Part shown: in pieces, positions 43,407 to 52,611 of the stretch | How positions within the stretch are numbered: position 1 is the first letter of the stretch | How the letters are laid out: each line of letters opens with the position of its first letter | Source of the DNA: Flagellimonas aequoris | GTDB lineage: Bacteria; Bacteroidota; Bacteroidia; Flavobacteriales; Flavobacteriaceae | Direction: 5' to 3' | Length of the DNA: 64,000 nt | Assembly: GCF_003584165.1 (NCBI RefSeq) | Contig: NZ_QXFJ01000030.1 | Span: 846,222 to 910,221 of the forward strand | Notes under the pieces: model-generated | Told to the model about the DNA's origin: nothing | The model's database searches: none | What the model saw: only the letters and a program-made list of their open reading frames with translations | Program-made: the position numbers and the translations under genes

Positions 43407-43946
43407 ATGAAAATCAATACGATAATTCTAGCACTTTTTATTTCAACTTTGGCCTACTCCCAAAGCGGCAACTATGCATCTTCCGTAGGGCTAAGTGGGG
43501 GTTACGCCGAAGATGGTTTCGGGATTATGGGGACGTATAATTACCATTTGAACCGAAACCGATATGCACAATTAAGTGTATTTGCAGCCATTGCGGAGGA
43601 TAAAGGAAGTTTCGATATTCCTTACAACATATTTACAGTACAGCCAGGGTATTTCATTAAAGTTTGGGAGCAAAAGAACTTTAAAAAATATGCCATCAAT
43701 GTTGGCGGCGGCGGTATTTTCGGCTATGAGGTCATCAATAACGGAAATAGTCTTTTGTCCAATGGTGCCATTCTGGATGCCAAAAGTCAATTTATATATG
43801 GGGTTTTCGTCGGAATTGAAGGAGAAATAACCCTCAGCAACGACTTTTCCCTTTTGATAAAAGCGAACGAATACTACCATATAAATAGCGATGTAGGTCA
43901 ATTCTATCCCTATGCCGGATTGGGCCTTAGATATTTCCTGTTCTAA
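43407..43946 (+). CDS. traO: TraO, outer-membrane-type conjugation protein
   Basis: From ATG 43407 the 179-residue protein has a signal peptide (MKINTIILALFISTLAYSQ) and a mature part of amphipathic beta strands (YASSVGLSGGYAEDGFGI, AINVGGGGIFGYEV) ending in aromatic YPYAGLGLRYFLF, as expected for a small outer membrane barrel. TraO follows traN on elements of this class. The frame is open for 11 more codons upstream, within traN, which I leave out since the signal peptide starts at the internal ATG. Confidence 0.8.
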   Translation: MKINTIILALFISTLAYSQSGNYASSVGLSGGYAEDGFGIMGTYNYHLNRNRYAQLSVFAAIAEDKGSFDIPYNIFTVQPGYFIKVWEQKNFKKYAINVGGGGIFGYEVINNGNSLLSNGAILDAKSQFIYGVFVGIEGEITLSNDFSLLIKANEYYHINSDVGQFYPYAGLGLRYFLF

Positions 43947-43957
43947 ATACTTTGAAA

Positions 43958-46900
43958 ATGAAAAATTTTATCCGACCGACCCGATTTTCGATTGCTGCCA
44001 TCTTGGCAACTTTTGTCCTGATATTGGCATGTAGCAAAGACTTTGAGGGTGTTATCAAGGATGATTTTGACTTTAGTTTTACGGAAGAACATCCCGATGA
44101 AAACTTTGTGTTCGAAAATGCCCGGACTACCTTTTCTTTGGTACCGGATAAAGAAATTACCACGGTCGATTACTTTATGAAGTTCTCCTCTGATAAAGGC
44201 AGGGGATATTTCTTAACAATGGAAGGCGATACTATAAGGGAGCGGGACACTTTGCAGATAACCGACCGAAATTGGGCCTACAATTATGTGGCCATCGATA
44301 CGGGTGCGCACAAAATCAGATTTTCGGCATGGGATACCAATACTAGAAAAAAGGAACTGGAACTTCTATATAATGCCAAGTACGCCAGCTTTAGCTTTCT
44401 GCTAAACAAGGGGGTCAACGCATTTATCATCAATTCTAAAAATCCGGTAAATGTCACATTACTCAGGGATAAGGAAACTGAAGATCCTGACAAAAAAGGG
44501 GATTTCGAGGTCGTTTACCAAATAGAAAACGGAACCGGGAAGCTTTATCTTGGTAACGAAGTCTTTGATGCAGGTAAACCATTTATCCTGCCCAAAGGCA
44601 TTTCTGAATTGGAATATCTGCCCGAAAATTTGGGGGAACACAAACTTATCGTAACGGCCAAAGCTCCCGATGGCGCTACTTTGACGGAAGAATTGTTATT
44701 GAACGTTCTGAATTTGGACTTTATCCTCAATGCCACGGCATCATCGACCCAAGTGGAATTGGATACCAATTTGGCCATTGCCATCGATTTAAAAACACAA
44801 GATGAAGATTCGGAAGTGGAATATGAAATATCCCATTCCTTTTCTTCGACTAGTGAAGGTAGCGGAACGGTCAGGGACCACAATGGCGGGGTCATGGAAC
44901 CGGGCCAATTTAGAACCATAGTTCCAAACTCTTACAATTATACGTTTACTAGCAAAGAATTGGGTAAGCGTAAGATATACTTTGATGTTAGGGATTCCAA
45001 TGGACAGGTAAAACAGGATAGTGTTGAAATCGAGGTGGCAAATATTCCTTTCACTTTCAGCGGCAATTCGGAAAGCAATTCCGTTTTCGTTGAGGAACGT
45101 ACGCAGTTCAATTTCAACGTTAAATCCAACGGCAATACCGAAAATATCGAATACACCATTTCCTATGAAATTCTCGAAGGTAATGGAAGAATCTCCGGAA
45201 TTAATGGCAATACACTTCAAAATTCCACCGAGTACCCCGTGGAAATTGGTAATTTTTCGCTGTTCTATCATCCGGAAAGCCTAGGCTCTCATCAGGTTTC
45301 ATTTCTTGTCACGGACAACTATGGTCAAGAAGTCGGTCCGGTTCTGATTGATTTGGAGACCAAACAGAACGATTTCACGGTCAGCATGACCCCTTCAAAA
45401 ACCTCGGAATTTGCAAATATTCCCGTAAATGTGATAATCGATATTGATGAAATTCCGGAAGGAACCAACGATTCGTATGAGGCATTTTATTCATCGGGCA
45501 GAAACAGTTCGCTAAGGGTAAACGGCACGGAATATGGCCCAGGGGAAAAATTTCAGTTGGGGCCGAACATTAATAACGTGGTCTATACAGGTACAGAAGC
45601 AGGACAGCATGATATTGTTCTCAGCGTAGAATCATCAGCCAATGTGACCCATACGGCAAATACAGCTATTAGTTACAATCAAGTAGATTTTCTGTTTACG
45701 GGCGGTGCACAAAAATCGGATATATCGGTCGGCGAGATTACTACCCTGAACTTCAATATTTCGGAAAGTGTTGGTTCTTCTGATTACACAATGCGATACA
45801 GTATGAACGGTAATGCTTTGGTTAAGAATGAAAATGGGATCGAAGTCAGTGCCGGAAATGTTTATGATGTACCCAAAGGTAATTTCAATTGGAGCTTGGA
45901 AGGGACGGATGAAAGCAACATTACAATGACATTTTATGTCCAAAACGATACAGGATTGGAAAAAACCGTTAGTATTTCAGTAAACGTCAGTCCAAAAAAT
46001 TACAATTTTACGGCAAATGCCACGCAATCTGATGCTTTTACCGGCGATGAGGTCGATATCAATTTCAATATCACGGAATTGGGCATCGGCGGAGACACCT
46101 ATGTGATGTACTTCTCTTCCGGCGGGAGTAATGGTAGTTTTGAATACCAAGGTACTACCTATGCAGCAGGAGAAAGCTTTAGTGTGCCGGTCGGCTCGTT
46201 CCAAGGAACATATACGGGCATCTCGGAATCAAGCCATAATGTCGAATTCACGGCGCGTTCATCATCCAACGTAGAAAAAACAGACAACGTTAACATTCAG
46301 TTTGATAAGTACGAAGAATTCTTCGATTTCAATATCAGTCAATCTTCAGAGGATAAATATGAGGATGAGCCATTTTCAATAACCGCAGTCACGAATGCCA
46401 CATCTGGTCATGACCCCGATGTAACGTATGAAATGACCTTTACTTTTACGGGGGCAAGTGCGGGCTACATCTATTTTAAAAGTAGAATTTATAGAGAGGG
46501 CGATATTGTTCCTCTGAACTACGGTTCAACCCCGATGCAATTCTTTCCTGAGACCAATGAAAACTTTACCATCAACTTCAGGGTTGAAAATTCAACTGGC
46601 ATTTCTCAAACAGTAAGTGAATCGGTTGTCATGTTCAAAAAACCACAGGTAGCGGCCAAAGGCGAGAAACGAAATATAAGTTGTGGCGGTCTGAACGGTT
46701 GTGATTATCAAGTTAGAATCTATACTTGTTTTGACACCAACTGTAGCGAGGCATATAATGGTGCGACCCTTCAACAGGTGGAAATACGGATATACAACCG
46801 CAAAGACAGAAGATGGGATACTGAATTGTTCAACTATGATGATGCGCAAGGTACTGGTGTAGACCGCTATTTCTTATTGGAAGAGGAACCACGCGAAAGT

Positions 46901-46996
46901 CGTCTTAAGTATTTAGACCAACGATACGAAGTCAGGGTGCGCGACACTAATGGCCAATGGAGTGAAAAAGCGACAGGTAACGTAATTCGGGTATAA
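43958..46996 (+). CDS. traQ: Giant TraQ-like lipoprotein with about eight tandem Ig-like domains
   Basis: The ATG at 43958 gives 1012 residues: a lipoprotein signal with lipobox LILAC (cysteine near residue 24), then about eight tandem domains of 100-110 residues and a different, cysteine-bearing C-terminal part (about the last 85 residues, SCGGLNGCDYQV). Each domain has the plan of a beta sandwich: an F-x-F start, a YxMxYS-like strand, NG-x-x-x-x-G, a G-x-H-x-I strand and a final hydrophobic strand. This is the pattern of the DUF3872 domain of TraQ, normally a small single-domain protein of about 150 residues. The repeats strongly suggest domain amplification, probably for surface or mating-pair adhesion. 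It is the last gene of the tra operon. Confidence 0.7.
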   Translation: MKNFIRPTRFSIAAILATFVLILACSKDFEGVIKDDFDFSFTEEHPDENFVFENARTTFSLVPDKEITTVDYFMKFSSDKGRGYFLTMEGDTIRERDTLQITDRNWAYNYVAIDTGAHKIRFSAWDTNTRKKELELLYNAKYASFSFLLNKGVNAFIINSKNPVNVTLLRDKETEDPDKKGDFEVVYQIENGTGKLYLGNEVFDAGKPFILPKGISELEYLPENLGEHKLIVTAKAPDGATLTEELLLNVLNLDFILNATASSTQVELDTNLAIAIDLKTQDEDSEVEYEISHSFSSTSEGSGTVRDHNGGVMEPGQFRTIVPNSYNYTFTSKELGKRKIYFDVRDSNGQVKQDSVEIEVANIPFTFSGNSESNSVFVEERTQFNFNVKSNGNTENIEYTISYEILEGNGRISGINGNTLQNSTEYPVEIGNFSLFYHPESLGSHQVSFLVTDNYGQEVGPVLIDLETKQNDFTVSMTPSKTSEFANIPVNVIIDIDEIPEGTNDSYEAFYSSGRNSSLRVNGTEYGPGEKFQLGPNINNVVYTGTEAGQHDIVLSVESSANVTHTANTAISYNQVDFLFTGGAQKSDISVGEITTLNFNISESVGSSDYTMRYSMNGNALVKNENGIEVSAGNVYDVPKGNFNWSLEGTDESNITMTFYVQNDTGLEKTVSISVNVSPKNYNFTANATQSDAFTGDEVDINFNITELGIGGDTYVMYFSSGGSNGSFEYQGTTYAAGESFSVPVGSFQGTYTGISESSHNVEFTARSSSNVEKTDNVNIQFDKYEEFFDFNISQSSEDKYEDEPFSITAVTNATSGHDPDVTYEMTFTFTGASAGYIYFKSRIYREGDIVPLNYGSTPMQFFPETNENFTINFRVENSTGISQTVSESVVMFKKPQVAAKGEKRNISCGGLNGCDYQVRIYTCFDTNCSEAYNGATLQQVEIRIYNRKDRRWDTELFNYDDAQGTGVDRYFLLEEEPRESRLKYLDQRYEVRVRDTNGQWSEKATGNVIRV

Positions 46997-47002
46997 ATCC
47001 AA

Positions 47003-47488
47003 TCAGTTTTTTCTGTAGGTGATGGTAACAACCACATCCTCATCGCCCAAATTATCGTTGGTTTCTATGGTCATTTCGCTTTTGGTCATTTTGATGATTC
47101 GCATTTCATTGCGAACGTCAAACCGGATAATTGAATTGTTTATTAATTCATACCTGTCCTCTTCAATATTGGTGAACTGTCCATCTTCTTCGCAGGCTAG
47201 ACCATTATCGTTAATGCTGTAATCGCCTTTTTCCCCTTCTCCTCTTTCAGTAAAAAAAGTGAGGTTATCTTTAATACATTGGCGTATTTCCTGGGTATTG
47301 AATAAATCAATATTAACTGTTCCGTCCCCATTGACATCGACGGCCCCGTCGGTCATTATCGCTTGGTATTCCCATTGGCCCAACAAGGCATTTCCCCTAT
47401 CGGAATCAGAAACGGAATCATCATCATTACTACAGGAAAGCAAAAATCCTGTGGAAAGACAACATAAAAGTAGATGTGATATTTTCAT
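47003..47488 (-). CDS. Lipocalin-like lipoprotein
   Basis: The 161-residue protein has a lipoprotein signal (MKISHLLLCCLSTGFLLSCS) and, after the acidic spacer (SNDDDSVSDSD), a beta-rich part with LLGQWEYQAIM and ending VVVTITYRKN, typical of the small lipocalin-like lipoproteins of flavobacteria. Its function is unknown; it should be anchored in the outer membrane. It converges with traQ with only six bases between the stop codons, so it is a separate transcriptional unit. It may be an accessory surface protein of the ICE. Confidence 0.7.
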   Translation of the reverse strand: MKISHLLLCCLSTGFLLSCSNDDDSVSDSDRGNALLGQWEYQAIMTDGAVDVNGDGTVNIDLFNTQEIRQCIKDNLTFFTERGEGEKGDYSINDNGLACEEDGQFTNIEEDRYELINNSIIRFDVRNEMRIIKMTKSEMTIETNDNLGDEDVVVTITYRKN

Positions 47489-47577
47489 GACAACGTGTCT
47501 ATATCGGCACTAAAGTTATTAACCTACATTCTTTAAACAAGAAATTGTTAAAATAATTGTGCGCTGGCAAGATAAAT

Positions 47578-47610
47578 GCATGGAGCGCCTTTTTGGGCCT
47601 CCATGCTTTT
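47578..47610 (+). terminator. Hairpin with T-run in the non-coding stretch
   Basis: GCATGGAG (47578-47585) pairs with CTCCATGC (47599-47606) and is followed by TTTTA. The remainder of 47489-48186 is non-coding by my reading. It also includes a GC-rich patch (about 47640-47710) that stands out against the AT-rich sequence around it, and a perfect inverted repeat at 47954-47972. Confidence 0.5.
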
Positions 47611-47953
47611 ATGAGCGGTTCCGAGGAGGTTGAAAATCCAAAGCCGCAAAGACGGTGGGGTGTGAGCCAGCGTAGCGTGCTCGCTCGGCCAGACTTGAAG
47701 GCGGAGGGTTTTCAACTTCCGTAGGAGTATGGATTCACATTTCAGAGTTATTTGCACCATAAAATATCTATTTTCTAAGCTACGAAAGACAGAATTCTTA
47801 TTGGGTGAATGAAACCTCTCCACCAGAAATCCTTTTATATAGATGCTACTCTTTTTCAGCGATTACTAAATCTTGAAATCTACTCACTTAATCAACTCCA
47901 CTTCTGGAAATGTCGCTTGATACATACAATGATACATCAAATAAAATAATGGA

Positions 47954-47972
47954 CAAGAACAACTTGTTCTTG
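47954..47972. repeat. Perfect inverted repeat CAAGAACA/TGTTCTTG
   Basis: CAAGAACA (47954-47961) and TGTTCTTG (47965-47972) flank ACT. It lies about 215 bases before the start of the decayed transposase gene and has no clear partner. Confidence 0.5.
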
Positions 47973-48186
47973 GGTGAGTGATTTTAACACTAATCGGTAT
48001 TTTAATGAATTTTGTTTTAAGATTAATCGTTCTCAAAGTAAAGGTATAATATTTAACAATCTTATAAACAGGATAGTTAGCAGTGATAAAAATTATTAAT
48101 CGAAGTGATTTAAACTTTTTTTGATCGAAAGAAAGGGTTACAGATATTTGTGTTGTGAAACATAAATAACTCTAAAACAAACCTTT

Positions 48187-49017
48187 ATGTGCAAAGTACT
48201 CGACAAAGATATGATAGAAAACGAAATGGTCGCATATATTCCTGGAACAACCCGTGGGTTTCCCCCGAAAGTTCCGTTGTACGAGATCGTAAACGTCTTC
48301 CTTTACAAGCTCAAGACCCGTGACCAATGGGATCGGTTGCCCGTCAAGGCCCTTTTCGAAAGGGGTCTTTTAGTTGGCAGTCCGTTTACAACCACTTTCA
48401 GAAATGGTGCAGGTCAGGGTTCTGGAAGGACTGTTGGATAAAACTTCTGGACAGGCATGGGCCGAACTCGACCTTTCGAGCGTAGATCTTGACGGCAGCC
48501 ATACCCCTGCCAAACAGTGCGGCGAGGACGTGGAATACCAAGGGAGGAAGAAGCTGAAAACGACCAATTCCCTGTACCTTAGTGACAGGCAGGGCATTCC
48601 ATTGGCGATATCAGAGCCCGTGGCGGGCAACCATAACGACCTGTACGACATCAAGGTACAGTTCGAGGTCGTCACGGAACACTGGAAGAAGCGGACATAT
48701 CGGTCGAAGGCCTTTTCCTGAACGCCGATGTCGGTTTCTATGCCGAGGACCTGAGGAAGTTATGTGGCCTGAAAGGAATCAACGCCAACATATGTTTCAA
48801 CAAAAGGAACGGGGACGGCGATAAGGACGAATATTTTGACAAGGGCCTCTACGACCAGAGATTTGCTATAGAGCGCACCAATGCATGGATGGACAGCAAC
48901 CGTTCGCTGCTCAACAGGTTCGATACGACAAACGAGAGCTGGAAAGGATTCAACAATCTGGCATTCATGGTAAGAGCAGTGAAAAAATTCAAGAAGAAAA
49001 ACAAGAAAAAAGTTTAA
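48187..49017 (+). pseudogene. IS5-family transposase, decayed by frameshifts
   Basis: The transposase can be rebuilt only by changing frame three times. It begins in frame 1 (RDQWDRLPVKALFERG), goes to frame 3 near 48370 (SVYNHFQKWCRSGFWKD), to frame 2 near 48470 (SSVDLDGSHTPAKQCG) and back to frame 1 near 48690 (LNADVGFYAEDLRKL, then ERTNAWMDSNRSLLNRFDT). The DDE residues are all in place: D in VDLDGS, D in NADVGF and E in ERTNAW. The element is therefore recent enough to be recognised but is inactive. It marks the left side of the efflux block. Confidence 0.8.
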
Positions 49018-49150
49018 ATGACTTCATCAAAAAATAGTAATTAAACGCCTAAGTCAAGTTTTTTTGTTTTTTTTAATATATATTATGCAATAAATATTTT
49101 TAGAGCAATTATAATTTATGAAAATTGTCAAAGAAGATAATCAATTATTT

Positions 49151-51493
49151 ATGAAAAAAAAACCTCTATTTTTTCTGTTTATATTAGTCTGTATTGGCCA
49201 GCTTACCGCTCAAAATAGAAATTATAATATTGGAATACTAGTAGATGAAAGTTCAGAGGAATTACTGCCTCTTTTAACACAACTTAAAAGCCAAATACAA
49301 GCCGTTGTGGGTGAAGATGCTACTATAAGTTTTCCTGATGAAAGCTATTTGGTTAATAATTATAACCTTCAAAAGGCAGAGCAAAATTACCAAAGGTTGC
49401 TCAACAATAATACTGATATTATTCTTGCTTATGGAGCAGTGAATAATATAGTTATTAATGAACAAAAGGAATATAAAAAACCCACAATTTTATTTGGATC
49501 GGTTAATCAAGATATGTTGGATGTTGATTTGTCAAAAGCAACATCTGGAATAAGTAATTTCACATATATAATAGATTCGCAATCTTTCAAAGAAGATTTA
49601 TCTATATTGAAAGACCTTACAGGTTTTAAAAATGTTGGTATTGTAGTGGAAGAACAGCTTATGAGCGTTATTCCTCTAACAGAAACTCTTGATAGGGAGT
49701 TGAATGGTTTGGACGCTTCCTATAAGCTTATAGGCTATAAAACAATAGCAGATATTACTTCGCAACTTCAAGGAATAGATGCTGTTTATTTAGCAGGGGG
49801 GTTTTTTTTAAGTACAGATGAAATAAAAAGTTTGGCAAAAACACTCATTGCCGAAAAAATACCATCGTTTACAAGCACAAGTAGTATTGATGTGCAAAAT
49901 GGTTTATTGGCAACCAATCAAAATGCTGACACTGCTGAACAATTCTTTAGAAGAGTAGCCTTAAATGTTGAAGCCTACATAAGTGGCAAAGATTTATCCG
50001 AATTACCCGTTTACATTGAATACCCTCAAAGATTAACCATTAATTACAATACGGCTAATGCTACAAATGTGCCTATAAAGTATAGTTTAATTGATTCAAC
50101 TGATTTTGTCGGCACATTAATTAACACTTTTGCTGATAAGAAATACAATCTTGTTGAACTTATAAACGATGTTCTCAATGAGAATTTATCACTTGAGGCC
50201 AACGAAAGAGATGTTAATTTATCAGAGCAAGACTTAAAAACAGCTAAAAACAACTATTTACCTAACATTACTGCCGACATAACAGGAAATCATGTGGATC
50301 CAGAAATTGCGAAATTGAGTTTTGGGCAAAATCCAGAATTCTCAACAAATGGCAATGTTACATTAAGGCAAACAGTTTTCTCAGAAGAGGCGAATGCCAA
50401 TATTGGTATTCAAAAGGAATTACTCAAAGCGCAACAAGAGAATTTTAACAGCACGCAACTTGATGCCATCTTTAACGCTTCAAATGTGTATTTTAATACC
50501 TTGATACTTAAGTCCAATGCTTACATTCAATTAAGGAATTTAAACTTAACCAAAAGAAACCTTCAAATTGCTAAACAAAATTTTGAAGCTGGAGCATCTG
50601 GAAAATCTGATATGTTGCGTTTTAAAAGTGAAATGGCACAAAATACGCAAGCGATGATAGAAGCCATCAATATGCTGGAGCAAGGTTTTATAGCCATAAA
50701 TCAATTAACGAATACCCCTTTAAATACTAAGATTGATGTTGAGAATGTTGAATTAGGAAAAGGTGTGTTTGAGCAGAGCAGATATGATGAGCTTACTGAG
50801 CTCTTAGATAATCCAAAATTACATGAACTTTTCACAGATTTTTTAGTAGAAGAGGCTATGAAAAATGCACCAGAATTAAAAGCTTTAGACCATAATTTGA
50901 ATGCAACCGAACGACAGGTTAAATTTTATGGGGCAGGACGTTTTTTACCGACTGTAGCTGTGCAAGGAGGATATAATTATAATTTTAATAGAAGTGGTGC
51001 TGGAAGTGATTTGTCCATTGGTAGTTTTCCTGATGGTTACTATAATATTGGAGCTAGTATTTCCCTGCCAATTTTCAATCAAAACAATAATAACGTTAAC
51101 AAGCAAACCGCATTAATTCAGAAAGATCAATTAGATATAAGTAAGAATAATCTACAATTAAATATAGAGGCTAATATTAGAAATGGGGTATTGAATTTGA
51201 TTAATCAAATATCTAACATCGAGTTGTCAAAAGTAGCAGAAGAAGCCGCTCAAGAAGGTTTGGAATTAACGCAAACATCATACAGTACTGGAGCTGTTAC
51301 TGTTATTCAATTAATAGATGCCCAAAATAACTATTTAAATGCTCAGCTAGCAAGTACCAATGCCGTTTATAATTTTCTATTAAACGCATTGCAACTAGAA
51401 CGTTATTTGGGGTTTTACTTTTTGTTAAGCACAGATGCTGAAAATGAAAACTTTAAAAAACGTTTTTTCGAATATGTAGATTCGAAAAATTAA
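49151..51493 (+). CDS. Periplasmic-binding-protein domain fused to a TolC-like outer membrane protein
   Basis: The 780-residue protein (ATG 49151; a second ATG 33 bases upstream is possible) has a signal peptide (MKKKPLFFLFILVCIGQLTAQ). Residues of about 20-300 look like a two-lobed periplasmic binding protein of the ABC_sub_bind type: YNIGILVDESSEELLPLL, TDIILAYGAVNN, GFKNVGIVVEEQL and AVYLAGGFFLST. From about 330 on the sequence is TolC/OEP: long helical hairpins with coiled coil (LEANERDVNLSEQDLKTAKNNYLP, EAANQIQEQL-like helices) and ISLPIFNQN strands. A fusion of these two is unusual. It is the first of an efflux operon: the MFP gene follows after 23 bases and the RND gene after that. Confidence 0.7.
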   Translation: MKKKPLFFLFILVCIGQLTAQNRNYNIGILVDESSEELLPLLTQLKSQIQAVVGEDATISFPDESYLVNNYNLQKAEQNYQRLLNNNTDIILAYGAVNNIVINEQKEYKKPTILFGSVNQDMLDVDLSKATSGISNFTYIIDSQSFKEDLSILKDLTGFKNVGIVVEEQLMSVIPLTETLDRELNGLDASYKLIGYKTIADITSQLQGIDAVYLAGGFFLSTDEIKSLAKTLIAEKIPSFTSTSSIDVQNGLLATNQNADTAEQFFRRVALNVEAYISGKDLSELPVYIEYPQRLTINYNTANATNVPIKYSLIDSTDFVGTLINTFADKKYNLVELINDVLNENLSLEANERDVNLSEQDLKTAKNNYLPNITADITGNHVDPEIAKLSFGQNPEFSTNGNVTLRQTVFSEEANANIGIQKELLKAQQENFNSTQLDAIFNASNVYFNTLILKSNAYIQLRNLNLTKRNLQIAKQNFEAGASGKSDMLRFKSEMAQNTQAMIEAINMLEQGFIAINQLTNTPLNTKIDVENVELGKGVFEQSRYDELTELLDNPKLHELFTDFLVEEAMKNAPELKALDHNLNATERQVKFYGAGRFLPTVAVQGGYNYNFNRSGAGSDLSIGSFPDGYYNIGASISLPIFNQNNNNVNKQTALIQKDQLDISKNNLQLNIEANIRNGVLNLINQISNIELSKVAEEAAQEGLELTQTSYSTGAVTVIQLIDAQNNYLNAQLASTNAVYNFLLNALQLERYLGFYFLLSTDAENENFKKRFFEYVDSKN

Positions 51494-51516
51494 AAATATT
51501 ACTAAAACAGGATAAA

Positions 51517-52590
51517 ATGATACAACGTTTCACAATCGCTCTTGCAGTTATACTACTTGCCTCATGCTCTGAAGAAAAAAAAGAGCTTAAGCCACAACTG
51601 CGTCCAGTAAAATATCAAGAGGTTGGTTATTTGGGAGGTGACAAAACACGAACCTTTAGTGGTACGGCCCAAACAGAGAAGATAATTGGTTTAAGCTTTA
51701 GAAGTTCTGGAGTTGTAACAGAGCTTGATATTAAATTAGGACAAAAAGTAAGAAAAAACCAATTGTTAGCCAAACTTGACAATGTTCAGGCGCGCTTGAA
51801 TTACGAAAATGCGGTAGCCGCTAAAAACAGTGCTGAATCCCAAATGAATACCACAAAATTAGCCCTAAATCGTACACGTTCTTTGTTTGAAAAGGGAAGT
51901 GCATCGTTAAGCGATTTCGAGGCTGCAAAAAACTCTTATAAGACTGCTAATGAGAGCTTTGAGTCTGCAAAAAGAAGCGTTTCAATTCAGCAAGAACAAA
52001 TCAAATTTGGATACATATATGCCCCAGAAGATGGAGTCATTGCTGCTGTAAATGTCGAGGCTGGCACAAACATTGGAGCTGGGCAAAATATAGCTACACT
52101 CAATGCAGGGAGTGATATGGAAATTTCTTTAGGCGTTCCAGAAAGTATTATAAATGGTATAAAAAATGGAAACCAAGTAGATATTTCATTTGCATCGTTA
52201 CCAGAACTAGAGTTTAAAGGGAAAATTACAGAAGTGGCCCCTTCGGTAGATGCAGGGACTGCTACATACCCTGTAAGAATAATGATAATGAATCCTTCTG
52301 AAGAGATAAAAAGTGGAATGGCTGCTAATGTAACTTTTAATTTTGGAAGTTCAAATAATGCCACAAACATAATAGTTGTTCCCGCAAATGCTGTTGGAGA
52401 AGATAGTAATGGGCGTTTTGTATTTGTTGTAAATGACGACAAAACAAACGCTTCTGTAAAAAAGCAACGTATCGAGATTGGCAACTTAACAACTGAAGGT
52501 TTTGAAGTTAAGTCAGGGTTGTCAGCAGGTCAAAAAATTGCTACTGCTGGTCTACAAACACTACTGGACGGACAAAAGGTTAAGCTTTAA
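51517..52590 (+). CDS. Membrane-fusion lipoprotein of an RND efflux system
   Basis: The 357-residue protein has a lipoprotein signal with LLASC (cysteine at 17). Then come the normal elements of HlyD/AcrA-type adaptors: a first barrel strand (GTAQTEKIIGLSFRSSGVV), a lipoyl half (LDIKLGQKVRKNQLLAKLDN), a helical hairpin (AKNSAESQMNTTKLALNRTRSLFEKGSASLSDFEAAKN), the second lipoyl half (YIYAPEDGVIAAVNVEAGTNI) and C-terminal barrel strands. It bridges the inner membrane pump and the outer membrane channel. It is the second gene of the efflux operon, with the RND gene 21 bases behind it. Confidence 0.9.
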   Translation: MIQRFTIALAVILLASCSEEKKELKPQLRPVKYQEVGYLGGDKTRTFSGTAQTEKIIGLSFRSSGVVTELDIKLGQKVRKNQLLAKLDNVQARLNYENAVAAKNSAESQMNTTKLALNRTRSLFEKGSASLSDFEAAKNSYKTANESFESAKRSVSIQQEQIKFGYIYAPEDGVIAAVNVEAGTNIGAGQNIATLNAGSDMEISLGVPESIINGIKNGNQVDISFASLPELEFKGKITEVAPSVDAGTATYPVRIMIMNPSEEIKSGMAANVTFNFGSSNNATNIIVVPANAVGEDSNGRFVFVVNDDKTNASVKKQRIEIGNLTTEGFEVKSGLSAGQKIATAGLQTLLDGQKVKL

Positions 52591-52611
52591 TAATTTTCAA
52601 CAAAATAGCAC

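Larger units (their letters stand above)
11880..46996. mobile_element. Integrative conjugative element, CTnDOT-like core (ends not seen)
   Basis: A full conjugation set marks this as a transferable element: relaxase, accessory protein, coupling protein, and a tra operon with homologues of traA, E, F, G, I, J, K, M, N, O and Q. The left edge is probably the tRNA-Met locus near 2843-2987, and the right edge lies outside the window. No integrase is present inside the window. The limits given enclose only the recognisable conjugation-related genes; the accessory islands to the left and right probably belong to the same element. Confidence 0.75.

Noticed and set aside
47548..47823. Minus-strand reading frame of 91 codons
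   Set aside because: It runs through the hairpin and GC-rich patch; the composition is not protein-like.
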